Assembly (NCBI RefSeq): GCF_001544495.1
Contig: NZ_FCNZ02000015.1
Span: 62,001-126,000 of the forward strand
Source: Caballeronia telluris
Lineage (GTDB): Bacteria; Pseudomonadota; Gammaproteobacteria; Burkholderiales; Burkholderiaceae
Reading direction: 5' to 3'
Length of the DNA: 64,000 nt
Part shown: piece after piece, positions 33,341 to 41,840 of the stretch
How the letters are laid out: every line of letters begins with the position of its first letter
Position numbering within the stretch: the first letter of the stretch is position 1
Notes under the pieces: generated by a model
Databases searched by the model: none
Seen by the model: only the letters and a program-made list of their open reading frames with translations
Told to the model about the DNA's origin: nothing
Program-made: the position numbers and the translations under genes

Positions 33341-34594
33341 ATGACGACCGCTGCCCTGCTGACCGCGCGAGCCGCGCCGGAACTGGCTCCCGCGCCTCCC
33401 GACGACCTTCCGGCGTGGCTGCGGCTCGCCCACGCGCGGGGTCTGCGTCCGCCTGCGCTGCGCGCGTTGCTCGGCGCGTTCGGCGGCCCGCAGGCAGTGC
33501 TCGCGCAGTCGTTCGCCGATCTGGCGCGCGTCGCCGGCGACGATGCGGCGAGGGCCGCGCTCGCGCCGCCGCCGGATTCGCGCGCAGCTTTTGACGAGCG
33601 CGTGGAGCGCACTATCGAGTGGGCGTCGCAGGCGAACAATTACGTCGTGACGCTCGCCGACGCCGCGTATCCGCAGGCGCTGCTCACGATGCCCGATCCG
33701 CCGCCGCTTCTATATGTAAAGGGGCGGCTGGACGTGCTGCAGGCGCGCGCGGTCGCGATCGTCGGCAGCCGGAGCGCCACGCCGCAAGGCATCGAGGACG
33801 CGCGGCGCTTCGCCCGCGCGCTGTCGGACGCCGGGATTGCGGTGGTGTCGGGGCTCGCGCTCGGTATCGACGCCGCCGCGCATCGCGGCGCGCTTGAGGG
33901 CGCCGCGAGCACCCTTGCCGTGATCGGCACGGGCGCGGATCTGGTCTATCCGTCGCAGCATCACGCGCTCGCGCACGACATCGCGGAACGCGGCGCCATC
34001 GTCTCCGAATGGCCGCTCGGCACGCCCGCGCGCCCGGAAAATTTCCCGCAGCGCAACCGGCTGATCGCGGGGCTCGTGCGCGGCGTGCTGATCGTCGAGG
34101 CTGCGATGCGCTCCGGCTCGCTCATCACGGCGCGGCTCGCCAACGAAATGGGGCGCGACGTGTTCGCGATACCCGGATCGATCCACGCGCCGCTCTCGCG
34201 CGGCTGTCACCGGATGATCAAGCAAGGCGCGAAGCTCGTCGAAACGCCGGAGGAGGTGCTGGAGGAATTCGGGATCGCACCCGCCGCGCCGGCCGCGACA
34301 GCGGCCCGGAAGCGCTCGGGCGTCGCGGCGAACGATGACCGCTCGCGCCGCGCCGAAGCCCCGCCGCCCGCCACCGCGTCCTGGGCCTCGGCCCGCGCCA
34401 CGTCGCCGAATCCAACGCCCGACGAGGATCGCGTGCTCGCCGCGCTCGGTCACTCGCCGACGACGCTTGAAATCCTCGCTTCTCGCACCGACCTGACAGG
34501 CTCGACGCTGCAAGGCCTGCTGCTGCGGCTCGAACTGGCGGGCCATATCGAAACGCTGCCGGGAGGACGCTTCACGCGCATTGAGCGCTCCTGA
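33341..34594 (+). CDS. dprA: DNA-processing protein DprA
   Basis: 417 residues from the ATG at 33341 (MTTAALLTARAAPELAPAPP). Loads RecA on incoming single-stranded DNA during natural transformation. N-terminal SAM-like helical region (about 25-95), a Rossmann-like core with IVGSRSATPQGIEDARRFAR and VVSGLALGIDAAAHRGAL, RNRLIAGLVRGVLIVEA, and a C-terminal winged-helix DprA domain (PTTLEILASRTDLTGSTLQG) after an Ala/Pro-rich linker of about 60 residues. Divergent from def; the thioredoxin-like gene follows after 107 bases. Confidence 0.94.
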   Translation: MTTAALLTARAAPELAPAPPDDLPAWLRLAHARGLRPPALRALLGAFGGPQAVLAQSFADLARVAGDDAARAALAPPPDSRAAFDERVERTIEWASQANNYVVTLADAAYPQALLTMPDPPPLLYVKGRLDVLQARAVAIVGSRSATPQGIEDARRFARALSDAGIAVVSGLALGIDAAAHRGALEGAASTLAVIGTGADLVYPSQHHALAHDIAERGAIVSEWPLGTPARPENFPQRNRLIAGLVRGVLIVEAAMRSGSLITARLANEMGRDVFAIPGSIHAPLSRGCHRMIKQGAKLVETPEEVLEEFGIAPAAPAATAARKRSGVAANDDRSRRAEAPPPATASWASARATSPNPTPDEDRVLAALGHSPTTLEILASRTDLTGSTLQGLLLRLELAGHIETLPGGRFTRIERS

Positions 34595-34701
34595 GGCTGG
34601 CGCATGCTACATTCGCGAAAATACCGGCCAGAAACCGCCTCGCCGGCCCGGGCAGCAAAAAGAATCGCCCGGTGAACCACCAAGGACCATCAAGGATCAC
34701 C

Positions 34702-35079
34702 ATGCCCGCGCTGAATCTCGACACCGACGCCGAGCAGATCGCCGAACGTATCGCCGAACCGGATACGCTCTTCGTCGCCTGCCTGTGCGCGGACTGGTGC
34801 GGGACGTGCCGCGAATATCGCGCGGGCTTCGACCGGCTCGCCGACGCTCATCCGGAAATCTGCTTCGCCTGGATCGACATCGAGAACCAGGCGGACCGTT
34901 TCGACGATCTCGACGTCGAGAATTTCCCGACGATCCTGATCGAGGACGCCGTCACGACGCGCTTTTTCGGCACCGTGCTGCCGCAGGTATCGATTGTCGA
35001 GCGCATGCTGGTCGATCTGACCGCGCTGCCGGGTGTCGTGGGCGCGCCGAAACTGCGTCCCGCGCTCGTGGAAGCCTAG
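34702..35079 (+). CDS. Thioredoxin-like protein with WCGTC active site
   Basis: 125 residues from the ATG at 34702 (MPALNLDTDAEQIAERIAEP). A single thioredoxin fold with the redox pair in CADWCGTCREY (CXXC with Gly-Thr instead of Gly-Pro) and the later cis-Pro in VENFPTILIEDA. No signal peptide, so it is cytosolic. Role unknown; it sits between dprA and topB on the same strand in related genomes. A frame extension of ten residues upstream lacks a good ribosome site. Confidence 0.85.
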   Translation: MPALNLDTDAEQIAERIAEPDTLFVACLCADWCGTCREYRAGFDRLADAHPEICFAWIDIENQADRFDDLDVENFPTILIEDAVTTRFFGTVLPQVSIVERMLVDLTALPGVVGAPKLRPALVEA

Positions 35080-35283
35080 CGTCCGGGCGCCGGAAGCGGT
35101 CTTCCGCCGCACTCGCGCCGCCGCCTGAAAGCGACGGGCACGCCGATCCCGCAACGTCCGGGCTCACCCTTTCACGCGCCGCTTTTATATGACATGGGTC
35201 TCGCGTTGTCCGAACCGTGTGCTATAAAGCGGCGTTAACGGGTCCAAAACCGGACCCATGCCAGTCCCCAACCGAATCGAGTC

Positions 35284-37938
35284 ATGTCCAAAGCCCTGAT
35301 CATCGCCGAGAAGCCTTCTGTCGCGAACGACATCGCGCGCGCGCTGGGCGGCTTCACCAAGCATGACGAATACTACGAAAGCGACGACTACGTGCTGTCG
35401 TCGGCTGTCGGCCACCTGCTGGAAATCGCAGCGCCCGAGGAATACGACGTCAAGCGCGGCAAGTGGAGTTTCGCCAATCTGCCCGTCATTCCGCCGCATT
35501 TCGACCTGAATCCGATCGCCAAGAGCGAATCGCGCCTGAAGGTGCTCACGAAGCTGCTCAAGCGCAAGGACATCGACCGCCTCATCAACGCCTGCGACGC
35601 GGGGCGCGAGGGCGAGCTGATCTTCCGCCTGATCGCGCAGCACGCGAAGGCGAAGCAGCCGGTCCAGCGCCTCTGGCTCCAGTCGATGACCGCCGGTTCC
35701 ATCCGCGAAGGTTTCGCCCATCTGCGCAGCGACGCCGATATGCAGCCGCTCGCCGACGCCGCGCGCTGCCGCTCGGAAGCGGACTGGCTCGTCGGCATCA
35801 ACGGCACGCGCGCGATGACCGCGTTCAACAGCAAGGGCGGCGGCTTTTTCCTGACCACTGTCGGCCGGGTTCAGACGCCAACGTTGTCGATCGTCGTCGA
35901 ACGCGAGGAAAAAATCCGTCGCTTCGTGCCGCGCGATTACTGGGAAGTGCGCGCCGAATTCATCGCCGCGAAGGGCCTCTACGAAGGCCGCTGGTTCGAC
36001 CCGAAGTTCAAGCGCGTCGAGGGCGATCCCGAGCAGCGCGATTCGCGGCTCTGGAGTCTCGCGGCGGCGGAATCGGTCGTCGCGGCCTGCCGCGGCAAGA
36101 CCGGCACGGTGACGGAAGAATCGAAGCCGTCGACGCAAATGTCGCCGTTGCTCTTCGACTTGACGAGCCTCCAACGCGAAGCCAACGGCCGCTTCGGTTT
36201 CTCGGCGAAAAACACGCTCGGACTCGCGCAGGCGCTGTATGAAAAGCACAAGGTGCTGACTTATCCGCGTACCGACGCGCGCGCGCTGCCCGAGGACTAC
36301 ATCGCGACGGTGAAGGACACGCTCACGATGTTGAAGGAGAGCAACAACTATCTGCCGCACGCGAAGCAGGTGCTCGACAAGGGGTGGGTGAAGCCGAACA
36401 AGCGCATCTTCGACAACTCGAAGATCAGCGACCACTTCGCCATCATCCCCACGTTGCAGGCGCCGAAAGCGCTGTCCGAGCCCGAGCAGAAGCTTTACGA
36501 CCTCGTCGTGAAGCGCTTTCTCGCCGTGTTCTTCCCGCCGGCCGAATATCTCGTCACGACGCGCATCACCGAAGTCGCCGGTCATCATTTCAAGACCGAG
36601 GGCAAGGTGCTGGTCGAGCCGGGCTGGCTCCAGGTCTACGGCAAGGAAGTGTCCGGCGACGACGCCAATCTCGTGCCCGTGCAGAAAAACGAAAAGGTCG
36701 ATGTCGAGAAGGTCGCGGCGCACGGTCTGGTGACGAAACCGCCCGCGCGCTACAACGAGGCGTCGCTGCTCTCGGCGATGGAAGGCGCGGGCAAGCTCGT
36801 CGAAGACGAAGAGTTGCGCGAGGCGATGGCGGCGAAGGGTCTCGGCACGCCGGCGACGCGCGCGGCGATCATCGAAGGGCTGCTCGGCGAGAAATACATG
36901 GTGCGCGAAGGGCGCGAACTGATTCCGACCGCGAAGGCGTTCCAGCTGATGACGCTTCTGCGAGGCCTGGGCGTCGAGGAACTCACGGCGCCCGAACTGA
37001 CCGGCGAGTGGGAGCACAAGCTTTCGCAGATGGAGCGCGGCAACCTGCATCGCGATGCGTTCATGCAGGAAATCGCGCGCATGACGCAAACCATCGTCAA
37101 GCGCGCGAAGGAGTACGACTCCGACACGATCCCCGGCGATTACGCGACGCTCGAAACGCCATGTCCGAATTGCGGCGGTCAGGTGAAGGAAAACTATCGC
37201 CGCTTCGCCTGCACGAAATGCGAGTTCTCAATTTCGAAGATTCCCGGCGGACGCCAGTTCGAAATTCCGGAAGTCGAGGAATTGCTGAAGGAAAAGACGA
37301 TCGGGCCGCTGTCGGGTTTCCGCAGCAAGATGGGCCGTCCGTTCTCGGCGATCCTGAAGCTCTCCTTCGACGACGAGATCAAGAACTTCAAGCTCGAATT
37401 CGACTTCGGTCAGGACACCGGCGGCGAAGACGGCGAACCGCCCGATTTCTCGGAGCAGACGCCGGTCGGCCATTGCCCGAAGTGCCAGTCGCGCGTGTAC
37501 GAGCACGGGATGAGCTACGTCTGCGAAAACTCGGTATCGAATCCGAAAACGTGCGATTTCCGCTCCGGCAAGGTGATCTTGCAGCAGGAAATCGCGCGCG
37601 ATCAGATGTCGAAGCTGCTCGAAGAAGGCCGCACCGACCTGCTGACGAACTTCAAGTCGTCGCGGACCGGGCGCAACTTCAAGGCGTTCCTCGTGAAGCA
37701 GCCGGACGGCAAGATCGGTTTTGAATTCGAGAAGAAGGAGCCGAAGCCCGGCGCGAAGACGGCGGCGGCCAAGCGCGGCGCGGCGGCAGCGCCCGCCGAA
37801 GGCGCGGAGGATGAAGGCGACGGCGACGTCGCGGTAGCCGCGACGAAGACCGCCAAGGCGCCCGCCAAGACCGCGGCGAAAAAAGCGCCGGCCAAGAAGG
37901 CGGCAGCGAAAAAGACGACTGCGCGCAAGACCGGCTGA
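35284..37938 (+). CDS. topB: DNA topoisomerase III with histone-H1-like tail
   Basis: 884 residues. Type IA topoisomerase that decatenates and relaxes DNA. TOPRIM domain at the N-terminus (LIIAEKPSVANDIARALGG, ACDAGREGELIFR), catalytic Tyr327 in VLTYPRTDARALPEDY, then zinc-ribbon segments (CPNCGGQ, CTKCEF, CPKCQS) after about residue 620. The last 70 residues are a Lys/Ala/Pro repeat tail (KTAKAPAKTAAKKAPAKKAA), much like bacterial histone-H1 mimics, likely for DNA binding. The 5' leader has a GGGTCC / GGACCC inverted repeat at 35240-35257, 26 bases before the ATG. Confidence 0.95.
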   Translation: MSKALIIAEKPSVANDIARALGGFTKHDEYYESDDYVLSSAVGHLLEIAAPEEYDVKRGKWSFANLPVIPPHFDLNPIAKSESRLKVLTKLLKRKDIDRLINACDAGREGELIFRLIAQHAKAKQPVQRLWLQSMTAGSIREGFAHLRSDADMQPLADAARCRSEADWLVGINGTRAMTAFNSKGGGFFLTTVGRVQTPTLSIVVEREEKIRRFVPRDYWEVRAEFIAAKGLYEGRWFDPKFKRVEGDPEQRDSRLWSLAAAESVVAACRGKTGTVTEESKPSTQMSPLLFDLTSLQREANGRFGFSAKNTLGLAQALYEKHKVLTYPRTDARALPEDYIATVKDTLTMLKESNNYLPHAKQVLDKGWVKPNKRIFDNSKISDHFAIIPTLQAPKALSEPEQKLYDLVVKRFLAVFFPPAEYLVTTRITEVAGHHFKTEGKVLVEPGWLQVYGKEVSGDDANLVPVQKNEKVDVEKVAAHGLVTKPPARYNEASLLSAMEGAGKLVEDEELREAMAAKGLGTPATRAAIIEGLLGEKYMVREGRELIPTAKAFQLMTLLRGLGVEELTAPELTGEWEHKLSQMERGNLHRDAFMQEIARMTQTIVKRAKEYDSDTIPGDYATLETPCPNCGGQVKENYRRFACTKCEFSISKIPGGRQFEIPEVEELLKEKTIGPLSGFRSKMGRPFSAILKLSFDDEIKNFKLEFDFGQDTGGEDGEPPDFSEQTPVGHCPKCQSRVYEHGMSYVCENSVSNPKTCDFRSGKVILQQEIARDQMSKLLEEGRTDLLTNFKSSRTGRNFKAFLVKQPDGKIGFEFEKKEPKPGAKTAAAKRGAAAAPAEGAEDEGDGDVAVAATKTAKAPAKTAAKKAPAKKAAAKKTTARKTG

Positions 37939-37960
37939 TTCCGCCGGCTCTCTGCCAATA

Positions 37961-37995
37961 AAAACGGCCCGCGAAGCGATTCGCGGGCCGTTTGT
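37961..37995. terminator. Bidirectional terminator between topB and lysR-type gene
   Basis: Fourteen-base stem AAACGGCCCGCGAA / TTCGCGGGCCGTTT with loop GCGA, A run to the left and TTTGT to the right. Both genes converge on it. Confidence 0.9.
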
Positions 37996-38025
37996 CATTC
38001 GGGCTTCGGCTGAAGCGCGCTCGGA

Positions 38026-39141
38026 TCAATAAGGCGAGTGCGCCGGCATCCGCGCCCGCGACGGCTTGCCGAGCTTCGAACCGAGTTCTCCCTCGACCGG
38101 ACGCGCGACGGTCGTCGTCGCGTGGCGTTCGTCCGCGCCATTGTGCGCATACGCCGCGTGCGCGGCGAGCGGCGCGGATTCCTCGCCCAGTGCCGACGCG
38201 CCCGGCTTGGCGAACCCGTCCTTCGCCCACTGCTCGCCCAACTGGTGATTCGGCGTCTGGCTGAAATGCTCGACCAGATGGTCGATGAACGTGCGCACTT
38301 TCGCCGGCAGATGACGGCGGCTCGGATACGCGACGTTGATCTCGACCTGCGGCAGCCGATAGTCCGACAGCAGCCGGACGAAGCGCCCGCTCGTCGTATC
38401 GTTGCCGATCAGATAGCTCGGCAGGATCGCGATGCCCATGCCGAGCAGCGCAAACTGCCGCAGCATTTCCGTATTGTTCGCGACGATCACGTTCGACGGC
38501 CGCACGCGCACTTCGCCTTCCGGGCCGGTGAACACACGCTCGTCGCCCCAGTATTCCGACGGCAGGCTGAGGCATGGGTGCGCCAGCAGCTCCTCGGGGC
38601 GCGTCGGCGTGCCGTGCGTCGCCAGATACTCGGGCGTCGCGCAGACGGTCATGCAACCGGTCGTCAAGCGCCGCGTGACGACGCTCGCGCTTCTCACCTG
38701 GCGCGCGATCACGATGCCGACATCGAACCCTTCTTCGACGAGATCGACCTGCCGGTCGACGAGCGTCACGTCCGGGAGCACCTTCGGATAACGCTGCGCA
38801 TAGGTCTGCAGGACCGGCGCGAGATTGTGCAGCCCGAACACGACGGGCGCGACGATGCGCAGCGAGCCGACCGGTTCGTGATTGCGCGCGACCACCATCT
38901 GCTCGACGTCATCGAGTTCGTCGAGGATCTGCCGCGCGCGCTCCAGATACACCTGGCCCGATTCGGTGAGCGACAGGCTGCGCGTCGTGCGATTGAGCAG
39001 GCGCGTGCCGAGCCGCCCTTCGAGATCCGCGATATGGCGCGTCGCCACCGCGTTCGAAATATCCATCGAGTTGGCTGCGCGGGCGAAACTGCCCAGGTCC
39101 GCAACACGGACAAACACCTTCATCGACTGCAAATGATCCAT
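38026..39141 (-). CDS. LysR-family transcriptional regulator with C-terminal extension
   Basis: 371 residues from the ATG at 39141 (MDHLQSMKVFVRVADLGSFA). Winged helix-turn-helix at 1-60 (SFARAANSMDISNAVATRHI), then the periplasmic-binding-like effector domain to about 300. Typical LysR proteins end there; this one has about 70 more residues, polar and Ala/Pro/Arg-rich, of unknown use. Close to the CrgA/YafC/DmlR-type branch judging from the N-terminus. Target genes are not evident; pckG is the next gene on the same strand upstream. A TTGC-N7-GCAA dyad lies 160 bases before the start. Confidence 0.88.
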   Translation of the reverse strand: MDHLQSMKVFVRVADLGSFARAANSMDISNAVATRHIADLEGRLGTRLLNRTTRSLSLTESGQVYLERARQILDELDDVEQMVVARNHEPVGSLRIVAPVVFGLHNLAPVLQTYAQRYPKVLPDVTLVDRQVDLVEEGFDVGIVIARQVRSASVVTRRLTTGCMTVCATPEYLATHGTPTRPEELLAHPCLSLPSEYWGDERVFTGPEGEVRVRPSNVIVANNTEMLRQFALLGMGIAILPSYLIGNDTTSGRFVRLLSDYRLPQVEINVAYPSRRHLPAKVRTFIDHLVEHFSQTPNHQLGEQWAKDGFAKPGASALGEESAPLAAHAAYAHNGADERHATTTVARPVEGELGSKLGKPSRARMPAHSPY

Positions 39142-39301
39142 GGGACAACTCCTGCCGCAATACGGCTTTCCTATTTCTTGGTGCAACGCAATTGCGAATT
39201 ATCCTAGGACTCGCGAAATCGTGCAGAAGTTGCCGATTACTGGTCTTTTTTCGGCGAAAGCTTGCGGCTTTGCGCCCCAAAAACGTGAGAAATCGCAGGT
39301 C

Positions 39302-39318
39302 GTTGCGTATTAGGCAAC
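39302..39318. promoter_or_regulatory. Candidate LysR-type operator upstream of the lysR-like gene
   Basis: Inverted repeat GTTGCGTATTAGGCAAC, which contains the T-N11-A dyad typical of LysR-family binding sites. It lies about 160 bases before the regulator start, so autoregulation is possible. Confidence 0.4.
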
Positions 39319-39389
39319 ATTTGTGTGGGGTTTATGTAAGCGCAGAGGAAGGGAAAAACTGGCCGCGCCAATTTTGGCGGGATAGGACG

Positions 39390-39444
39390 CCCCAATATCG
39401 GCTTCGGGATACGGAGCCGGTATTGGGGATTGATTCAGTCAATC
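39390..39444. repeat. Two adjacent hairpins between pckG and the lysR-like gene
   Basis: First a 14-base inverted repeat, CCCCAATATCGGCT (39390-39403) with AGCCGGTATTGGGG (39415-39428). Directly after it GATTGA (39428-39433) pairs with TCAATC (39439-39444). They begin 20 bases past the pckG stop and could end that transcript, but no T run follows on the minus strand. The rest of the 321-base gap holds no gene. Confidence 0.6.
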
Positions 39445-39463
39445 ATGCTAATCAGCGCGAAAA

Positions 39464-41329
39464 TCAGGCGACAAGACGCTTTTCGATGTCCGCCTTCGCT
39501 TGCGGCAGTTGTTCGGGCAAGCCTTGCTGCAGTTTCGTGAACAGTTCGTCGTGGAGCGCGAGTTCCTCACGCCACGCGGCATCGTTGACGGAAATCACCT
39601 GCTCGAATTGCTCGCGGGTGAACGGCAGGCCGCCCCAGTCGATGTCCTGGTAGCGCGGCGAGATGCCGAACGCGTGCTCGTCGCCGGCTGCCGTGCCTTC
39701 GATCCGGCCCACCATCCAGTTCAGCACCCGCATGTTCTCGCCGAAGCCGGGCCACACGAACTTGCCGTCGTCGCCCTTGCGGAACCAGTTGACGCAGAAG
39801 AACTTCGGCGCCTTCGCGTTCATCGCGTCGAGCCGCTCGCCCATCTTGAGCCAGTGGCCGAAATAGTCGCTCATGTTGTAGCCGCAGAACGGCAGCATCG
39901 CGAACGGATCGCGGCGCACGACGCCCTGCTGGCCCGCCGCGGCCGCCGTCGTTTCCGAGCCCATCGTCGCGGCCATGTAAACGCCTTCCTTCCAGTCGCG
40001 CGCCTCGGTCACGAGCGGCACGGTGTTCGAGCGCCGTCCGCCGAAGATGAACGCGTCGATCGGCACGCCGGCTGGGTTCTCCCAGTCCGGATCGATCGAC
40101 GGACACTGCGACGCCGGCGCCGTGAAGCGCGCATTCGGATGCGCCGCCTTCGCGCCGGTTTCCTTCGCGATGTCGGGCGTCCAGTCGCGGCCCTGCCAGT
40201 CAATCAGATGCGCGGGCGGCGTGTCGGTCATGCCTTCCCACCAGACGTCGCCGTCGTCGGTCAACGCGACGTTGGTGAAGATCACGTTTTCTTTCAGCGT
40301 CGCCATTGCGTTGAAGTTGGTCTTCTCGCTCGTGCCCGGCGCCACGCCGAAGTAGCCGGCTTCGGGGTTGATCGCGTAGAGACGGCCGTCGCGGCCCGGC
40401 TTGATCCAGGCGATGTCGTCGCCGATGGTCGTCACCTTCCAGCCATTCATGTCCGATGGCGGAATCAGCATCGCGAAGTTGGTCTTGCCGCACGCGGACG
40501 GGAACGCCGCCGCGACGTGATACTTGCGCCCCTCCGGCGAGCTCACGCCGAGGATCAGCATGTGCTCGGCGAGCCAGCCTTCGTCGCGGCCCATCGTCGA
40601 GGCGATGCGCAGCGCGAAGCATTTCTTGCCGAGCAGCGCGTTGCCGCCGTAGCCCGAACCGAAGCTCCAGATTTCACGCGACTCCGGGAAATGGACGATG
40701 TACTTGGTGTCGTTGCACGGCCACGGCACGTCCTTCTTGCCGTCGACGAGCGGTGCGCCGACCGAATGCACGCACGGCACGAATGCGCCATCGGTGCCGA
40801 GCACGTCGTACACCGCGCGGCCCATGCGCGTCATGATGCGCATGTTCGTCACGACATACGGGCTGTCCGACAGCTCCACGCCGATATGCGCGATCGGCGA
40901 GCCGAGCGGGCCCATCGAGAACGGCACGACGTACATCGTGCGGCCGCGCATCGAGCCGTCGAAGAGGCCGTCGAGCGTCGTGCGCATTGCCTGCGGGTCG
41001 ATCCAGTTGTTAGTCGGTCCAGCGTCTTCCGGACGCTCCGAGCAGATGAAGGTCCGATCCTCGACGCGGGCGACGTCGGATGCATCGGAACAGGCAAGGA
41101 AGGAGTTGGGACGTTTGGCGGGGTTGAGCTTTCTGAGCGTGCCGGCGGAAACCATCTGTTCGCATAGACGGTCGTATTCCGCCTGACTGCCGTCACACCA
41201 GACGACGCGCTCGGGCTTGGTCAGCGCGGCGACGCGCTGCACCCAGTCGATGAGTTTTCGGTGCCTGACATACGCCGGCGCATCGATTTCGACGGCGTTG
41301 TTCTGTTCGACTACTGCGGGCTGATTCAT
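39464..41329 (-). CDS. pckG: Phosphoenolpyruvate carboxykinase (GTP)
   Basis: 621 residues. Converts oxaloacetate to phosphoenolpyruvate with GTP, first step of gluconeogenesis. The GTP-specific family is shown by the P-loop AAAFPSACGKTNFAML with the reactive Cys, GDDIAWIKPGRDGRLYAINP, and NWFRKGDDGKFVWPGFGENM. Length is typical. The ribosome site GGAG precedes the ATG by eleven bases. A long upstream gap suggests extensive regulation, and two hairpins follow the stop. Confidence 0.97.
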   Translation of the reverse strand: MNQPAVVEQNNAVEIDAPAYVRHRKLIDWVQRVAALTKPERVVWCDGSQAEYDRLCEQMVSAGTLRKLNPAKRPNSFLACSDASDVARVEDRTFICSERPEDAGPTNNWIDPQAMRTTLDGLFDGSMRGRTMYVVPFSMGPLGSPIAHIGVELSDSPYVVTNMRIMTRMGRAVYDVLGTDGAFVPCVHSVGAPLVDGKKDVPWPCNDTKYIVHFPESREIWSFGSGYGGNALLGKKCFALRIASTMGRDEGWLAEHMLILGVSSPEGRKYHVAAAFPSACGKTNFAMLIPPSDMNGWKVTTIGDDIAWIKPGRDGRLYAINPEAGYFGVAPGTSEKTNFNAMATLKENVIFTNVALTDDGDVWWEGMTDTPPAHLIDWQGRDWTPDIAKETGAKAAHPNARFTAPASQCPSIDPDWENPAGVPIDAFIFGGRRSNTVPLVTEARDWKEGVYMAATMGSETTAAAAGQQGVVRRDPFAMLPFCGYNMSDYFGHWLKMGERLDAMNAKAPKFFCVNWFRKGDDGKFVWPGFGENMRVLNWMVGRIEGTAAGDEHAFGISPRYQDIDWGGLPFTREQFEQVISVNDAAWREELALHDELFTKLQQGLPEQLPQAKADIEKRLVA

Positions 41330-41840
41330 CGAGCTGTCTCCGTTCCTAAAGGGCTATAAAACGGTAGGCGCTCGTCGGACGCTGCCTGGCGAGAGGCGCA
41401 TTCTGCACGGCGGCGGCGTTCGGGCTGCGGCGTTCGCGGTCGTCTTCACGCGAAAGCCGGCTGCCGCCACTGCGCACATGGGCACATAAAGGCACGACGC
41501 GACGAGCCGAAAAGAGTTTGTCGGCCGCGGCCGTCTGGAATCGCGGCTTGCGTCGGCACGGAACAAACTGTTAAAAAGAGATACTAAGTAGCCTTGCCTC
41601 CTCGCAGATTTCCGGCTTTGCCCGGTATTTTTATCTAGTCGGACGGCGTTTCGACGCGTCCGTTCACTGTCCCAAAAAATGGAGTTCAAGCATAGCACTC
41701 GACAGCTTGAATTTCTTGACGCGGTGCAATAAACGGAGAATCACCGAATTTCTCGGTATTTACCCGAAGTTAGCTCCTCTATTTTCTTCCACAGATCGCT
41801 TGCAGCACGTTTGATGCCCAACAAAAGCCAATCGACTCCC
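41330..41840. promoter_or_regulatory. Divergent region between pckG and a hydroxyacid dehydrogenase
   Basis: 511 bases with no convincing gene; the open stretch 41354-41698 on the minus strand is GC-rich and has no recognisable protein features. Seen: an AT-rich patch near 41565-41590 (AACTGTTAAAAAGAGATACT), a TATTTTTATCTAG run near 41623-41638, a TTGACG -35-like box (41716-41721) without a clear -10, and a small dyad ACCGA-N5-TCGGT (41743-41757) 84 bases before the dehydrogenase start. It should carry both promoters. Confidence 0.4.

Noticed and set aside
35185..37089. A 634-codon open frame opposite topB
   Set aside because: Arg/His/Asp-rich shadow of topB, no domain; topB itself is fully conserved.
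41354..41698. A 114-codon open frame in the pckG upstream gap
   Set aside because: No family features, odd composition, and it spans AT-rich promoter-like patches.
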